Below are positions 8,426-17,663 of a DNA stretch of 64,000 nucleotides, one piece after another. Where the stretch lies: contig NZ_JAYTLQ010000028.1 in the NCBI RefSeq assembly GCF_043729335.1, positions 9,606-73,605 on the forward strand. Direction: 5' to 3'. Positions within the stretch are counted from its first letter, which is position 1, and every line of letters starts with the position of its first letter. Position numbers and translations under genes: made by a program. The notes beneath the pieces are model-generated. The model was not told the DNA's origin. It saw nothing but the letters and a program-made list of their open reading frames with translations, and searched no databases. The stretch is from Crenothrix sp043729335. Lineage in GTDB: Bacteria > Pseudomonadota > Gammaproteobacteria > Methylococcales > Methylomonadaceae.

Positions 8426-10728
8426 GACATTGCTCCCGAAACAGGCTTTACCACGCCATATCTGCCATACAACCAAAGCCCAAATAATACCGACGAAAAT
8501 AGCCCAAGCAAGCCGGTAATCCAAAACAGCGAGTAAGCCGGATGTTGAATATAAGTGACGGCCTGATAAAAAATAGTTGCCGTACCGTAAGCAAGGCCAG
8601 TGGTCCACAACACTACAAACAACGTCCAGTTTAAATTGGTTTCGCGGTAAATGGCTGCCGTTGCCGCCACACACGGTGCGTACAGCAAAATAAACAGCAA
8701 ATAAGCAAAAGCACCGGCTTTGCCGTCAAAACTTTGCCGCATGGCCGCATACGTATCCGCTTTGACATCTTGCTCACTCACGGCGGCATTCACATCTAAC
8801 CCCAAAGGATCTAACAAATTATCGGCAATGGCCATTAGATTTTTAGGCAACGTTAAAAACGCATCACTCAAAGCTTGCTGTAAATTAAAGGCACTATCCG
8901 TTGTCTTTGCACCGGCTTGCTGACTGTACAGTGCATCCAGTGTGCCGACTACCGCTTCTTTAGCCAATACACCGGTAAAAATACCCACGGTGGCTGGCCA
9001 GTTATCTTGCGCAATGCCCATAGGCTGAAATATCGGTGTTAGACCCCGACCAATCGCGCTCAGCACAGAGCGGTTATTATTTTGCTGGCCAAAGCTGCCA
9101 TCGGTATTAATGGCATTGAGTAAATTCAACACCAATACCATCGGTACGATAACCTTACCGGCATTAAACAAAAACGATTTAAGCCGATCCCAGGTTCTAA
9201 TAAACACGCCACTTAAAGTGGGCATGTGATACGCGGGCAGCTCCATAATAAACGGCGTGGTCTCGCCTTTAAATAGTGTATGGCGCATGATTAAGCCGGT
9301 AAAAACCGCCACGCCAATACCAAAAAGATATAAACCAAACACCAGATTCTGTCCACCCACCGGAAAAAATGCCGAGGCAAACAAGGCATAAACCGGCAAT
9401 CTTGCGCCACATGACATAAACGGGTTCATCAAGTTGGTCAAAATTCTGTCGTGTTGTTTTTCAAGGGTGCGGGTCGCCATAATGGCCGGTACGTTACAGC
9501 CAAAGCCGACAATCATCGGCACAAAGGCTTTACCGGGCAAGCCGATCATGCGCATAAATCTGTCCATAACAAAAGCCGCTCTGGCCATGTAACCGGAATC
9601 TTCCAAGGCGGACAAAAACATAAACAAAAAGCCAACCACCGGAATAAACGTTGCAACCACTTGTATGCCGTTACCGATACCTTGGGTTATCAACACCGTC
9701 AGCCATTGCGGGCTGTGTAAGCTGGTTAATAATGCGCCCAGGCCATCTACCAGCACAGCGCCGGTGGCTTGATCAAAAAAATCCACAAAAGCATTGCCGA
9801 CATTAATGGTACACATAAACATGGTGTACATCACCAGCAAAAACACCGGAATACCCAGAAAACGATTGAGAACAATCTGATCTATTTGTTCGGTGCGGTG
9901 TTGACTGATTTCGTGTATTTTACATACAGTATCTTGGGTGATTTTATTAACAAATCCATACCGTGCATCAGCGGCTAGAATATCAATTTCATCGTTGGTT
10001 TGGGTTTCTACCTGGCGTTGCAATTGCGCTACTTTAGGGAGCAAATCAGCTCCGGCATAGTGTTTGGCAAGCGTATCATCTTCTAACAAACGCAAGGCCA
10101 GCCAGCGTAAATTACAATTATGTTGTGCGGCAATGTCGGTTAATAAAGGCGAAAGTGTATCGACCGCATGCTCCAAAGCCCCAGTATAAGGAATGGTGAT
10201 TGTGGGTATCGGCTGGCTGGTTACGCTTTTATTAATGACGGCTTTTAAAGTATCAATACCGTGCTTATTGGCCGCAGAAATAGCCACCACAGGGCAACCT
10301 AGCTGGATGCTTAAGGCATCAATATCGATTTTAATGCCGCGCTTTTTAACGGCATCCATCATATTGAGCACCAATATCATCGGTACGCGCATTTCAATGA
10401 GTTGCGAGGTTAAATAAAGGTTGCGCTCAAGACTGGAGGCATCAACAATATTGATGATTAAATCAGCGGCTTTGGAGGCGACAAAGTCACGCGCCACTTT
10501 TTCATCCGGGGAGATGTGATCATCGGCAGCTTCTAGTGAATAAGTACCTGGGAGATCAACTAAGCTTATGGTTTTGTTGGCGTGGCGGTATTGACCGGTT
10601 TTTTTTTCTACGGTAACACCCGGCCAATTACCCACATGTTGGTTAGAACCGGTAAGCACATTAAACAGGGTTGTCTTGCCACAATTAGGATTGCCGACAA
10701 CACCGACCGTACTACAATCAGTTGACAT
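8422..10728 (-). CDS. feoB: Ferrous iron transport protein B
   Basis: A 768-residue inner-membrane ferrous iron transporter with a cytosolic N-terminal G domain. G1 is GNPNCGKTT (12-20), G3 DLPG near residue 58, and G4 NMMD. After a helical spacer come the Gate-type membrane segments (for example VFLLVMYTMFM, then GFGCNVPAIMATRTL and a later GCNVP-like core). Length matches the family (about 770). The start ATG overlaps the feoA stop by one base (TAATG) and its stop overlaps feoC, so the three proteins are translationally coupled. Regulation by iron through Fur is likely, given the site at 11009-11027. Confidence 0.96.
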   Translation of the reverse strand: MSTDCSTVGVVGNPNCGKTTLFNVLTGSNQHVGNWPGVTVEKKTGQYRHANKTISLVDLPGTYSLEAADDHISPDEKVARDFVASKAADLIINIVDASSLERNLYLTSQLIEMRVPMILVLNMMDAVKKRGIKIDIDALSIQLGCPVVAISAANKHGIDTLKAVINKSVTSQPIPTITIPYTGALEHAVDTLSPLLTDIAAQHNCNLRWLALRLLEDDTLAKHYAGADLLPKVAQLQRQVETQTNDEIDILAADARYGFVNKITQDTVCKIHEISQHRTEQIDQIVLNRFLGIPVFLLVMYTMFMCTINVGNAFVDFFDQATGAVLVDGLGALLTSLHSPQWLTVLITQGIGNGIQVVATFIPVVGFLFMFLSALEDSGYMARAAFVMDRFMRMIGLPGKAFVPMIVGFGCNVPAIMATRTLEKQHDRILTNLMNPFMSCGARLPVYALFASAFFPVGGQNLVFGLYLFGIGVAVFTGLIMRHTLFKGETTPFIMELPAYHMPTLSGVFIRTWDRLKSFLFNAGKVIVPMVLVLNLLNAINTDGSFGQQNNNRSVLSAIGRGLTPIFQPMGIAQDNWPATVGIFTGVLAKEAVVGTLDALYSQQAGAKTTDSAFNLQQALSDAFLTLPKNLMAIADNLLDPLGLDVNAAVSEQDVKADTYAAMRQSFDGKAGAFAYLLFILLYAPCVAATAAIYRETNLNWTLFVVLWTTGLAYGTATIFYQAVTYIQHPAYSLFWITGLLGLFSSVLFGLWLYGRYGVVKPVSGAMS

Positions 10729-10961
10729 TACATTCTCTCTAACAACAAAACCGCAGCTTCATCCTTTCTTAGCGTCAATGAAAAACCGCGCAATTTAATT
10801 TCGACCGGATCACCCATTGGAGCAAAGCGCGTCACACTAAACGGCGTTCCTGGGGTTAAACCCATCGCCAATAATTTTTTACGATACGCTTTACCGGCTT
10901 TATCAAAGCCAGTAATTTTTGCCAAATCACCAACCGCAAGTTGCTTCAGGTTTAACGACAT
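10728..10961 (-). CDS. feoA: Ferrous iron transport protein A
   Basis: A 77-residue SH3-like protein with the FeoA pattern: GDLAKITGFD, YRKKLLAMGLTPGT and GDPVEIKLRGFSLTLRK. FeoA is a small cytosolic partner needed for FeoB function. It is the first gene of the feoABC operon. The 5' region holds a Fur-box-like sequence about 50-65 bases upstream of the start. Confidence 0.93.
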   Translation of the reverse strand: MSLNLKQLAVGDLAKITGFDKAGKAYRKKLLAMGLTPGTPFSVTRFAPMGDPVEIKLRGFSLTLRKDEAAVLLLERM

Positions 10962-11008
10962 CTTTCAACACCACACGAAAAGTATAAAAAACGAATGATC
11001 AAAGAGGA

Positions 11009-11027
11009 ATCAATAATCATTCTCATT
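11009..11027 (-). promoter_or_regulatory. Fur box upstream of feoABC
   Basis: On the minus strand the core reads TGAGAATGATTATTG (11025-11011). It fits the 7-1-7 Fur consensus TGATAATnATTATCA with three mismatches. Its place 50-65 bases ahead of feoA suits iron-dependent repression. Confidence 0.65.
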
Positions 11028-11040
11028 AGCATCACTATAA

Positions 11041-11434
11041 CATCAAAATACAACTATTCAAGCGTGGGTCAAAAATAAAATTACACTTATAAATTGATTA
11101 ATACAGATTATGCGCGGTGAAGATACGATGAATTGCAAGCGTCAGTGATGAAATAGTGACAGGGAATTTAATTACCCGTTCCAAGCATGGAAACTGTCTA
11201 TATTTTGTTAAGGCCTTGAAAAAAAATGCAGGCTAGAAATTCAAATGGGGGAGGATGCCAATCGGCTGAAAGTGCCGCGAATTATAAACTGGCGCTAAGA
11301 ATAGCCAATGAAATGAGAAGAGTTACATAGATAGCACAGAGTGCTTGAAAATACCTTCACAAAATCCAAAGGTATGGATGGGATTTTTTGATAACACGAA
11401 AGCCATGATAAAACAGTAGCTTGTATTGATAGAA
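11041..11434. other. Intergenic region, no confident gene
   Basis: About 390 bases between the feo promoter and tRNA-Ser. The only thing seen is a short plus-strand frame at 11226-11330 (34 codons, ATG, starting MQARNSNGGGC and ending IANEMRRVT). It has no good Shine-Dalgarno and no recognisable family. It could be a chance frame or a remnant of a transposed gene. Confidence 0.4.
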
Positions 11435-11522
11435 TGGCGGAGAGGCAGGGATTCGAACCCTGGGAGGGTTACCCCTCAACGGTTTTCAAGACCGCCGCAT
11501 TCGGCCGCTCTGCCACCTCTCC
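11435..11522 (-). tRNA. serT: tRNA-Ser(UGA)
   Basis: On the minus strand an 88-base cloverleaf runs from GGAGAGG (acceptor 5' side, 11522) to CCTCTCC plus GCCA (3' end, CCA encoded). The anticodon loop is CTTGAAA with anticodon TGA, reading UCA. The T-arm is GGGTTCGAATCCC. A long variable arm (GAGGGGTAACCCTC region) is the class II mark of serine tRNA. Confidence 0.95.
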
Positions 11523-11616
11523 AAGCCGTGCATTATAAAACAAACTGATCTATAAAATCAATTTTAAATAGGCTTTAATCCAAATTGCGTAAGTTTATAA
11601 ACGTTTTAAGCCTTAT

Positions 11617-12525
11617 CTATTTTTGTGCAGTAAAAATACAGTAGGCTGTTAAATTTTGAGTAAACAAATAATGCTGTGCAACACCGACCCAATAATTCGC
11701 AGTTTGGCCTTTAGTGCGCAACCCTAGCCATTCGCCCAATTTTTGCATCGGCTGTAACCGTTTAGCAACACTGAGCATATACTCTATAGATTGCATAGTT
11801 TGCGGGGTAAGATCGCGCATGGTTGGGCTATGAAAGCCCTGTTGTTCCAGTAAGCCACTGAACTCATCCTTAAGGCACAGATTAGGGACGGCCCAACCAT
11901 TTAAGCAGGTCATAATTTCTCGCCATTCTTCAGTATTAAATTCGCGGCGTGTAAAAAAGCCATCACACACTACCACGCGACCACCTTTGCGCAATACCCG
12001 CATGGCTTCCTTTAAAAAAACGCCTTTATCCAGAGCGTAGCAAGAGCTTTCTAAAGCCCAAACCACATCAAAGGATTCATCTTCAAACGGCATTTGACAA
12101 AAATCAGCAACCTCAAAATCTACTAACTTGCCCACACCTTGACGATCAGCGTGTTGTGCGCCGTAGATAGCCTGTTGACTACTAACCGTCATGCCGGTAG
12201 CTCGATTGCCATAGTTTTTCGCCATCCAGATGCTACTTCCACCTACGCCACAGCCAGCATCTAATACTCGATCACTGGCTTTAATACCGGCAGCGTCATA
12301 CAGCACCTGGTTTTTATTAAGCAAAGCTTGATGATGCTGATAAGGCGTGGTTTTATCCCAATAGCCGTAGTGGTAGGCCAAATTATCCCGATTACACCAG
12401 GTGAGTAAATAATCCCAATAGCATTCATCGTAATATTCAGCGGTTTCTTTGCGTAAGGTTTTGCCGGTTAAGTCGGCATCGGGGGGAAGTTCTCGATTGT
12501 CTTGGTTGGATATTAGGTAATGCAT
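11617..12525 (-). CDS. SAM-dependent methyltransferase, cyclopropane-synthase/SMT type
   Basis: A 302-residue class I methyltransferase. Motif I is VLDAGCGVGGSS (87-98), followed by an acidic loop ADFCQMPFEDESFDVVWALES and VLRKGGRVVVCDGFF. The N-terminal YHYGYWD segment before motif I is typical of the family holding sterol C-methyltransferases, tocopherol methyltransferases and cyclopropane fatty acid synthases. The acceptor cannot be told from sequence; a lipid or quinol-like substrate is plausible. It has no signal peptide. It stands alone between tRNA-Ser and ttcA, same strand as ttcA but about 150 bases downstream of it. Confidence 0.8.
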   Translation of the reverse strand: MHYLISNQDNRELPPDADLTGKTLRKETAEYYDECYWDYLLTWCNRDNLAYHYGYWDKTTPYQHHQALLNKNQVLYDAAGIKASDRVLDAGCGVGGSSIWMAKNYGNRATGMTVSSQQAIYGAQHADRQGVGKLVDFEVADFCQMPFEDESFDVVWALESSCYALDKGVFLKEAMRVLRKGGRVVVCDGFFTRREFNTEEWREIMTCLNGWAVPNLCLKDEFSGLLEQQGFHSPTMRDLTPQTMQSIEYMLSVAKRLQPMQKLGEWLGLRTKGQTANYWVGVAQHYLFTQNLTAYCIFTAQK

Positions 12526-12673
12526 GAATTTGAGTGGATTATTCTTGTTTTTAAAAGGTAGATTTTACTAATCAACCAGATGAATGCTATTTGAGCTTTA
12601 AAACTCTGTAAGCAATAGGTTCTTGTTGTTTTAGCTTAATAAAAGATGCGGCTAGAAAAGGATTAGCCCAGAA

Positions 12674-13552
12674 TTATTGCATAAGTACATCCAGGCCGTT
12701 TATTGCTGAACTGCCGCTGCCGCATAAGGCAGTCTCTTGATGATTGCTTGCTGCTGTAGTTTGGATTAATCCTGAAAAATTAAACAATTGTTTGTCGGCT
12801 AATTGCGAAGGCGCGACATTCTGTAAGCTGGTGAATATAGTTTCCAGACGACCGGGAAATTGTTTATCCCAGCCTTTTAACATCACTTTCATAGCTTTGC
12901 GTTGCAGATTTTCTTGTGAGCCGCATAGATTACACGGGATAATCGGAAAATCTTTAAATGCGGAAAAACGTTCAATGTCTTTTTCGCGGCAATAGGCGAG
13001 GGGGCGGATAATAATGTTTTTCTTATCATCGCTTAACAACTTGGGCGGCATGGCTTTCAGTTTGCCACCGTAAAAAATATTCAGGAAAAATGTTTCCAGA
13101 ATATCATCTCGATGATGCCCCAACGCTATTTTAGTAATGCCATTGGCTTCGGCATAGCCATACAATGTACCACGCCGTAACCTTGAACACAGGCTGCACG
13201 TGGTTTTACCTTCTGGTATTACCCGCTTAACAATGCTATAGGTGTCTTTTTCAATAATATGATAAGGCACGCCTAATGATTCCAGATAAGCAGGCAATAC
13301 GTGTTCGGGAAAACCAGGTTGCTTTTGGTCTAGATTCACTGCGATCAAGTCAAACTCTACGGGCGCGGTTTTCTGTAAATTAACCAGTACATCAAGTAGC
13401 GTATAAGAGTCTTTGCCGCCCGACAAGCACACCATAATCTTATCGCCGTTTTCGATCATATTGTAATCAGCGATAGCGTCGCCCACATAATGGCGCAGCC
13501 GCTTTTGCAGTTTATTAAACTGAATCCTGGATTTTTGATTGGGGTCTGACAT
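12674..13552 (-). CDS. ttcA: tRNA 2-thiocytidine biosynthesis protein TtcA
   Basis: A 292-residue PP-loop ATPase with SGGKDS (44-49), the TTCSLCSRLRRG CxxC pair and the later IIPCNLCGS cysteine, as in TtcA. Together these hold an Fe-S cluster and adenylate the substrate for thiolation of C32 in certain tRNAs. The conserved GHHRDDILET and IIRPLAYCREKDIE blocks confirm the assignment. I chose the ATG at 13552, which matches the family N-terminus; an in-frame GTG at 13579 would add nine residues and overlap the hairpin repeat. It lies downstream of fabB on the same strand. Confidence 0.94.
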   Translation of the reverse strand: MSDPNQKSRIQFNKLQKRLRHYVGDAIADYNMIENGDKIMVCLSGGKDSYTLLDVLVNLQKTAPVEFDLIAVNLDQKQPGFPEHVLPAYLESLGVPYHIIEKDTYSIVKRVIPEGKTTCSLCSRLRRGTLYGYAEANGITKIALGHHRDDILETFFLNIFYGGKLKAMPPKLLSDDKKNIIIRPLAYCREKDIERFSAFKDFPIIPCNLCGSQENLQRKAMKVMLKGWDKQFPGRLETIFTSLQNVAPSQLADKQLFNFSGLIQTTAASNHQETALCGSGSSAINGLDVLMQ

Positions 13553-13573
13553 AAAGGGGGTGTACCTTGTACC

Positions 13574-13616
13574 TTGCACCCTTTACCCTGCATGAGGTGC
13601 AAGGTAAAGGGTGCAA
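13574..13616. repeat. Perfect 14-bp inverted repeat between fabB and ttcA
   Basis: TTGCACCCTTTACC at 13574-13587 pairs perfectly with 13603-13616 around a 15-base loop. Part of the motif is also repeated directly (ACCTTGTACCTTGCACC at 13564-13580). There is no T-run, so it may be an RNA-processing or REP-like hairpin more than a terminator. Confidence 0.65.
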
Positions 13617-13630
13617 GAGGGTGGACGGTT

Positions 13631-14854
13631 TTATCCGTTATAACGCTGGAAAATCAACGTTGCATTGGTGCCACCAAAGCCAAAACTATTGGACATGATG
13701 GTATTTAAGGTGACGTTATCCTGACGCTCACGCACAATGGGGATGCCTTCCGCGCCTGGATCAAGCTGGGTGATATTGGCAGAAGCACTCAAAAAGTTTT
13801 CTTCCATCATTAATAAAGAATAAATGGCTTCGTTAACGCCAGCGGCACCGAGTGCATGGCCTGTCAATGATTTGGTAGAGCTGACAGGCGGCACTTTATC
13901 TTTACCAAATACTGTCCGTAACGCTTCCAGTTCTTTAGTATCACCCACTGATGTGCTAGTGCCGTGAGCATTGATGTAATCAATATTACTGCCATCCGTC
14001 ATCGCTATCGCTTGCTGCATACAGCGTACCGCGCCTTCACCAGACGGCTGCACCATATCGTAGCCATCAGAAGTTGCACCATAACCGACCAGTTCAGCAT
14101 AGATTTTAGCGCCACGGGCTTTGGCATGTTCGAGTTCTTCAACTACCAACACACCGCCGCCTCCCGAAATAACAAAACCGTCGCGGGTCGCATCATAAGG
14201 CCGAGATGCAGTTGCGGGGGTATCGTTATACTTGGAGGACAAGGCTCCCATCGCATCAAATAATACCGACAAGGTCCAGTGTACTTCTTCGCCGCCGCCA
14301 GCAAACACCACATCCTGCTTGCCCAATTGAATCAGCTCCATGGCATGGCCAATACAATGCGCACTGGTTGCACACGCTGAGCTAATGGTGTAGTTGACAC
14401 CTTTAATCTTAAACGGCGTGGCCAAACAAGCCGTATTGGTGCTGGACATGCAACGGGTTACCATATACGGGCCAACGCGTTTTACGCCTTTTTCGCGCAA
14501 TATATCAGCTGCATCAACCTGATTGGAGGTAGACGGCCCACCGGAACCCATCACCAGCCCCGTTCTAAAGTTGGAGACATCCGATTCACTTAAACCAGAA
14601 TCATCAATGGCTTGTTGCATGGCGATATAGTTGAAGGCTGCGCCATCGCCCATAAAGCGTTTGATTTTGCGGTCGATAAGCGCATCAAAATCAATATTAA
14701 TGGGCCCGTGGACATGGCTGCGAAAGCCCATATCGTGGTAGACATCGGAAAAAACGATTCCAGAGCGGCCTTGTTTTAGCGATTCTGATACTTCTGACCG
14801 ATTATTGCCTATGCTGGAAACAATGCCCAAACCGGTGATTACGACTCTTTTCAT
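13631..14854 (-). CDS. fabB: 3-oxoacyl-ACP synthase I
   Basis: A 407-residue condensing enzyme. The active-site Cys161 lies in SSACATSAHCIGH, and the two catalytic histidines lie in NAHGTSTSVGD and TGHALGAAGV. The C-terminal SNSFGFGGTNATL motif is standard. Length and the FabA neighbour favour FabB over FabF. It elongates acyl-ACP, including the unsaturated intermediate made by FabA. It lies 11 bases downstream of fabA in a fabAB operon, the classic gammaproteobacterial arrangement for anaerobic unsaturated fatty acid synthesis. Confidence 0.95.
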   Translation of the reverse strand: MKRVVITGLGIVSSIGNNRSEVSESLKQGRSGIVFSDVYHDMGFRSHVHGPINIDFDALIDRKIKRFMGDGAAFNYIAMQQAIDDSGLSESDVSNFRTGLVMGSGGPSTSNQVDAADILREKGVKRVGPYMVTRCMSSTNTACLATPFKIKGVNYTISSACATSAHCIGHAMELIQLGKQDVVFAGGGEEVHWTLSVLFDAMGALSSKYNDTPATASRPYDATRDGFVISGGGGVLVVEELEHAKARGAKIYAELVGYGATSDGYDMVQPSGEGAVRCMQQAIAMTDGSNIDYINAHGTSTSVGDTKELEALRTVFGKDKVPPVSSTKSLTGHALGAAGVNEAIYSLLMMEENFLSASANITQLDPGAEGIPIVRERQDNVTLNTIMSNSFGFGGTNATLIFQRYNG

Positions 14855-14865
14855 GGTGATAAATC

Positions 14866-15381
14866 CTAAAAGTCTGCGGTTGACGTAAATAAACCAACGC
14901 GTAAGTCGGTTGCTGTATAAATCACTTTTCCGTCTACTTCCATCGTGGCATCGGCAATGCCCATATAAAGTTTGCGCATGATGAGCCGTTTCATATCAAG
15001 GCGATAAGTGACTTTTTTGGCCGTGGGCAAAACCTGGCCGGTAAATTTAACTTCGCCTACACCTAATGCACGGCCTTTTCCTGGGCCACCCATCCAACAT
15101 AAAAAGAAGCCAACCAGTTGCCACATAGCATCTAAACCTAAGCAGCCGGGCATGACCGGATCACCCTGAAAATGACAGGCAAAGAACCATAAATCCGGCG
15201 TAATATCCAGTTCTGCAACGATTTGACCTTTACCATACGCGCCACCTTCATCGGTAATCAACGTAATTCTATCCATCATTAGCATGTTAGGCAGGGGCAG
15301 TTGTGCATTTTCCGGCCCGTACATTTCCCCTCTACCGGACATCAGCAATTCTTCGCGCGTAAAACTATGCTGCTTATCCAT
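14866..15381 (-). CDS. fabA: 3-hydroxydecanoyl-ACP dehydratase/isomerase
   Basis: A 171-residue hot-dog enzyme. The catalytic pair is His70 (FFACHFQGDPVMPG) and Asp84 (CLGLDAMWQLVGF). The GKGRALGVGEVKFTGQVLP block matches FabA closely. It dehydrates 3-hydroxydecanoyl-ACP and isomerises the trans-2 product to cis-3, starting unsaturated fatty acids. It is the first gene of the fabA-fabB operon. Confidence 0.97.
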   Translation of the reverse strand: MDKQHSFTREELLMSGRGEMYGPENAQLPLPNMLMMDRITLITDEGGAYGKGQIVAELDITPDLWFFACHFQGDPVMPGCLGLDAMWQLVGFFLCWMGGPGKGRALGVGEVKFTGQVLPTAKKVTYRLDMKRLIMRKLYMGIADATMEVDGKVIYTATDLRVGLFTSTADF

Positions 15382-15453
15382 AATGTTTAACCCTTTAGAA
15401 TTATACTTATAATTGAGCTGTCTATTATCTTACAGCCATCGAAAAAAATCAGC

Positions 15454-17376
15454 TCAATTTTTAGCGGCAGCAACTTCTGGTAGCAAGTTTTTTAGTTTTA
15501 AGGTGTTTCTTTGCAAGCGATATTGATAAATAATCGTGTAAGAAAGCACTGATGCGACGTATTTTCGGGTTTCTTTATAAGGAATATATTCCACCCAAAG
15601 ATCAATCGGCAGGGCTTTACCCTTAGGTAGCCATTTTATGACGCGATGGGGACCTGCATTATAAGCCGCTGTTGCCAGAGCGACATGGCCGTCAAACTGA
15701 CTCAGTAACTGCTTGTAATAGTAACTGCCGTACCGTATGTTAAGGTCAGGATTAAATAAGTCATTGTCCGAATTCCAGGGTTCCTGCAAGCTTTTGGCGA
15801 TTTGTTGCGCTGTAGCCGGCATTATCTGCATTAATCCTTTAGCGCCAACCACCGATGCAGCCATTTTATCCATCATGCTTTCTTGGCGCATCAGGCCAAA
15901 AATAAGTGCAGGATCAAGATTTTGCAAAGCGGCATTATGTTCAACCTGGGCTTGGTAATGGGTAGGAAAGCGCAAACTTAAATCGTCCCAATAATCGGCT
16001 TTGGTTAAAGTAATGATTGCCGTTTGCTCCCAGTGCCATTGCTGTGCCAGTTTAGCGGCCAGTAACAACTGTTCTTTACTAAGCTTTTTTAAAATGCCTG
16101 CAAAGTGTCGTCTGGCATCGGCGTCTCGATGCAAGGCATTAAGCTCTTCTATGGCGCTAAGCTCTGTAGTTTGACGCAGCGTTGCCAGTGCTTCTGGTGT
16201 TAAAATAATAGGTTTATCGGTAAATTGATACGCTTGGTTAAGCACATCTGCTGCCAAAAAACCATAAAACCCCCTGTCTTTGGCAACGGTTGAATACATC
16301 GCTTGTGCTTGAGTGTTAGCGCCGGTTTTATCCAGCGCTCTGGCAAACCAATATTGCCAATGCGGGTCTTGTTGTTCTTTAGCGGATAGTTTTTTATAAG
16401 CTTCAATAACATGTGGCCAGTTTTGTGCAAATAAGGCGGATCGAACGCTCCAGATTCTTAACTCTTCATCTGGTTCATTGACTTTTTTCAAGCGTTCGAA
16501 AGCCCGGTGATCTCTACGTACCGCTAAAAGCAGTGCGAGTTGGTGTTCAATGTGCTGACTGGTTTTGTTGTCTATTGTGAAGGATTTTTTTTGACTATCC
16601 CAAAGATTTAACGCCAACTCAAGATTGGCTTTGGCCATTCTATCAATACCGTAGGCAAACAATCGCCCCATTAACCCCGTTTTGGTTTTCCAAAAGCCAC
16701 TGTTTTTAATGATTTCAGGCGTTTGATGAACTTGTAGCCACTGCCCCGCAATCGCTTGATCGTTGGGGTTGAGCAGGTTGAGCGTTGCGTTGGCTTCGGT
16801 AGTATTATTTTGCGTTAAAGCCGATTCAAAATGTTGCCAGATAATATCCGATGTCAGTTTTCCAGAAGCGGTCAACGCATCAAATAAGGGCGCACAGCTT
16901 TCAGGCTGCGGTTCTGCTGTTGCCCAAAGAACTTGCGCTGCATCCAAGGCTAGTTGTTGCTGGCCGGTTTGGTAGTTAGCCCATTGAAATTGGCAATTTA
17001 GATTTTTATCGCTGTTAGCTTGATAATATTCGATGAACTCAGGCCAGCGTTGTTGCTCAGCTAGGCGGTTTAACCATTTTGGACGCAGTAAATCGGCATA
17101 ATAGCTCTCTTTGTATGTCGTTAAAAACTCAGTAATGGCGGGTGTTTGCGACAAACGGTTTTTCAGCCATTTATACTGTAAATAAGGGTATAAAGGGTAA
17201 TTAGCCAGCCTTTTTGATAAGCGCAGAAAATCCTTTTCTTTGTCTTTAGCCAGTAGTTTTTCCGCAGTTAGAAAATACTCACGCTGCTGGGAAAGGGTAG
17301 GGGGTAGGTTTATTTTGTACCAGAAAAACAGGCCGCCACTTATCAGTAAAAACGCAGCCAGGTATTTTATGCGCAT
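15454..17376 (-). CDS. slt: Soluble lytic murein transglycosylase
   Basis: A 640-residue protein close to Slt70 in length. The N-terminal hydrophobic stretch YLAAFLLISGGLFFWY is a signal peptide or anchor, so the protein acts in the periplasm. The long helical superhelix fills residues 30-450. The C-terminal SLT domain carries the catalytic Glu499 in GLMRQESMM, then GAKGLMQIMPATA and ATAAYNAGPHRV. It cleaves peptidoglycan to 1,6-anhydro muropeptides. It stands apart from fabA by about 70 bases on the same strand. Confidence 0.93.
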   Translation of the reverse strand: MRIKYLAAFLLISGGLFFWYKINLPPTLSQQREYFLTAEKLLAKDKEKDFLRLSKRLANYPLYPYLQYKWLKNRLSQTPAITEFLTTYKESYYADLLRPKWLNRLAEQQRWPEFIEYYQANSDKNLNCQFQWANYQTGQQQLALDAAQVLWATAEPQPESCAPLFDALTASGKLTSDIIWQHFESALTQNNTTEANATLNLLNPNDQAIAGQWLQVHQTPEIIKNSGFWKTKTGLMGRLFAYGIDRMAKANLELALNLWDSQKKSFTIDNKTSQHIEHQLALLLAVRRDHRAFERLKKVNEPDEELRIWSVRSALFAQNWPHVIEAYKKLSAKEQQDPHWQYWFARALDKTGANTQAQAMYSTVAKDRGFYGFLAADVLNQAYQFTDKPIILTPEALATLRQTTELSAIEELNALHRDADARRHFAGILKKLSKEQLLLAAKLAQQWHWEQTAIITLTKADYWDDLSLRFPTHYQAQVEHNAALQNLDPALIFGLMRQESMMDKMAASVVGAKGLMQIMPATAQQIAKSLQEPWNSDNDLFNPDLNIRYGSYYYKQLLSQFDGHVALATAAYNAGPHRVIKWLPKGKALPIDLWVEYIPYKETRKYVASVLSYTIIYQYRLQRNTLKLKNLLPEVAAAKN

Positions 17377-17555
17377 AGTTTATATTTGCTTGTTTTGACC
17401 CAGAAAAACTAATTAATAGAATCTTCCAGTAAAATAGTTTCGAGAGCATCAGTAGAACGAATACCGATATCATTTGTTATAAAAAATGTACAACCTGCTT
17501 TGAGTGCAGCTGCATTGGGCTTCCAATTTAAAGCGGAACAAAAGCAATGGTACAG

Positions 17556-17634
17556 ATGTAGGTTGGGGTGAGGTAACGAACCCCAACAATACTAAATCCA
17601 GTTTTGGGGTTCCTATCGTCACTCCAACCTACAT
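17556..17634. repeat. Long imperfect palindrome (REP/MITE-like)
   Basis: ATGTAGGTTGGGGTGA at 17556-17571 pairs with TCACTCCAACCTACAT at 17619-17634 with one G-U-type mismatch. Inside, CGAACCCCAA near 17577 and TTGGGGTTC near 17603 extend the fold. Repeats with GTAGGTTGGG...AACCCAAC arms are common intergenic palindromes in bacteria. Confidence 0.7.
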
Positions 17635-17663
17635 TGCTTGGGCAAGCGTATTGCCCCCTATCC

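Noticed and set aside
8426..8674. N-terminal extension of feoC to 160 codons
   Set aside because: The extra part is the feoB 3' end read in another frame; the ATGA-coupled start gives a normal 77-residue FeoC.
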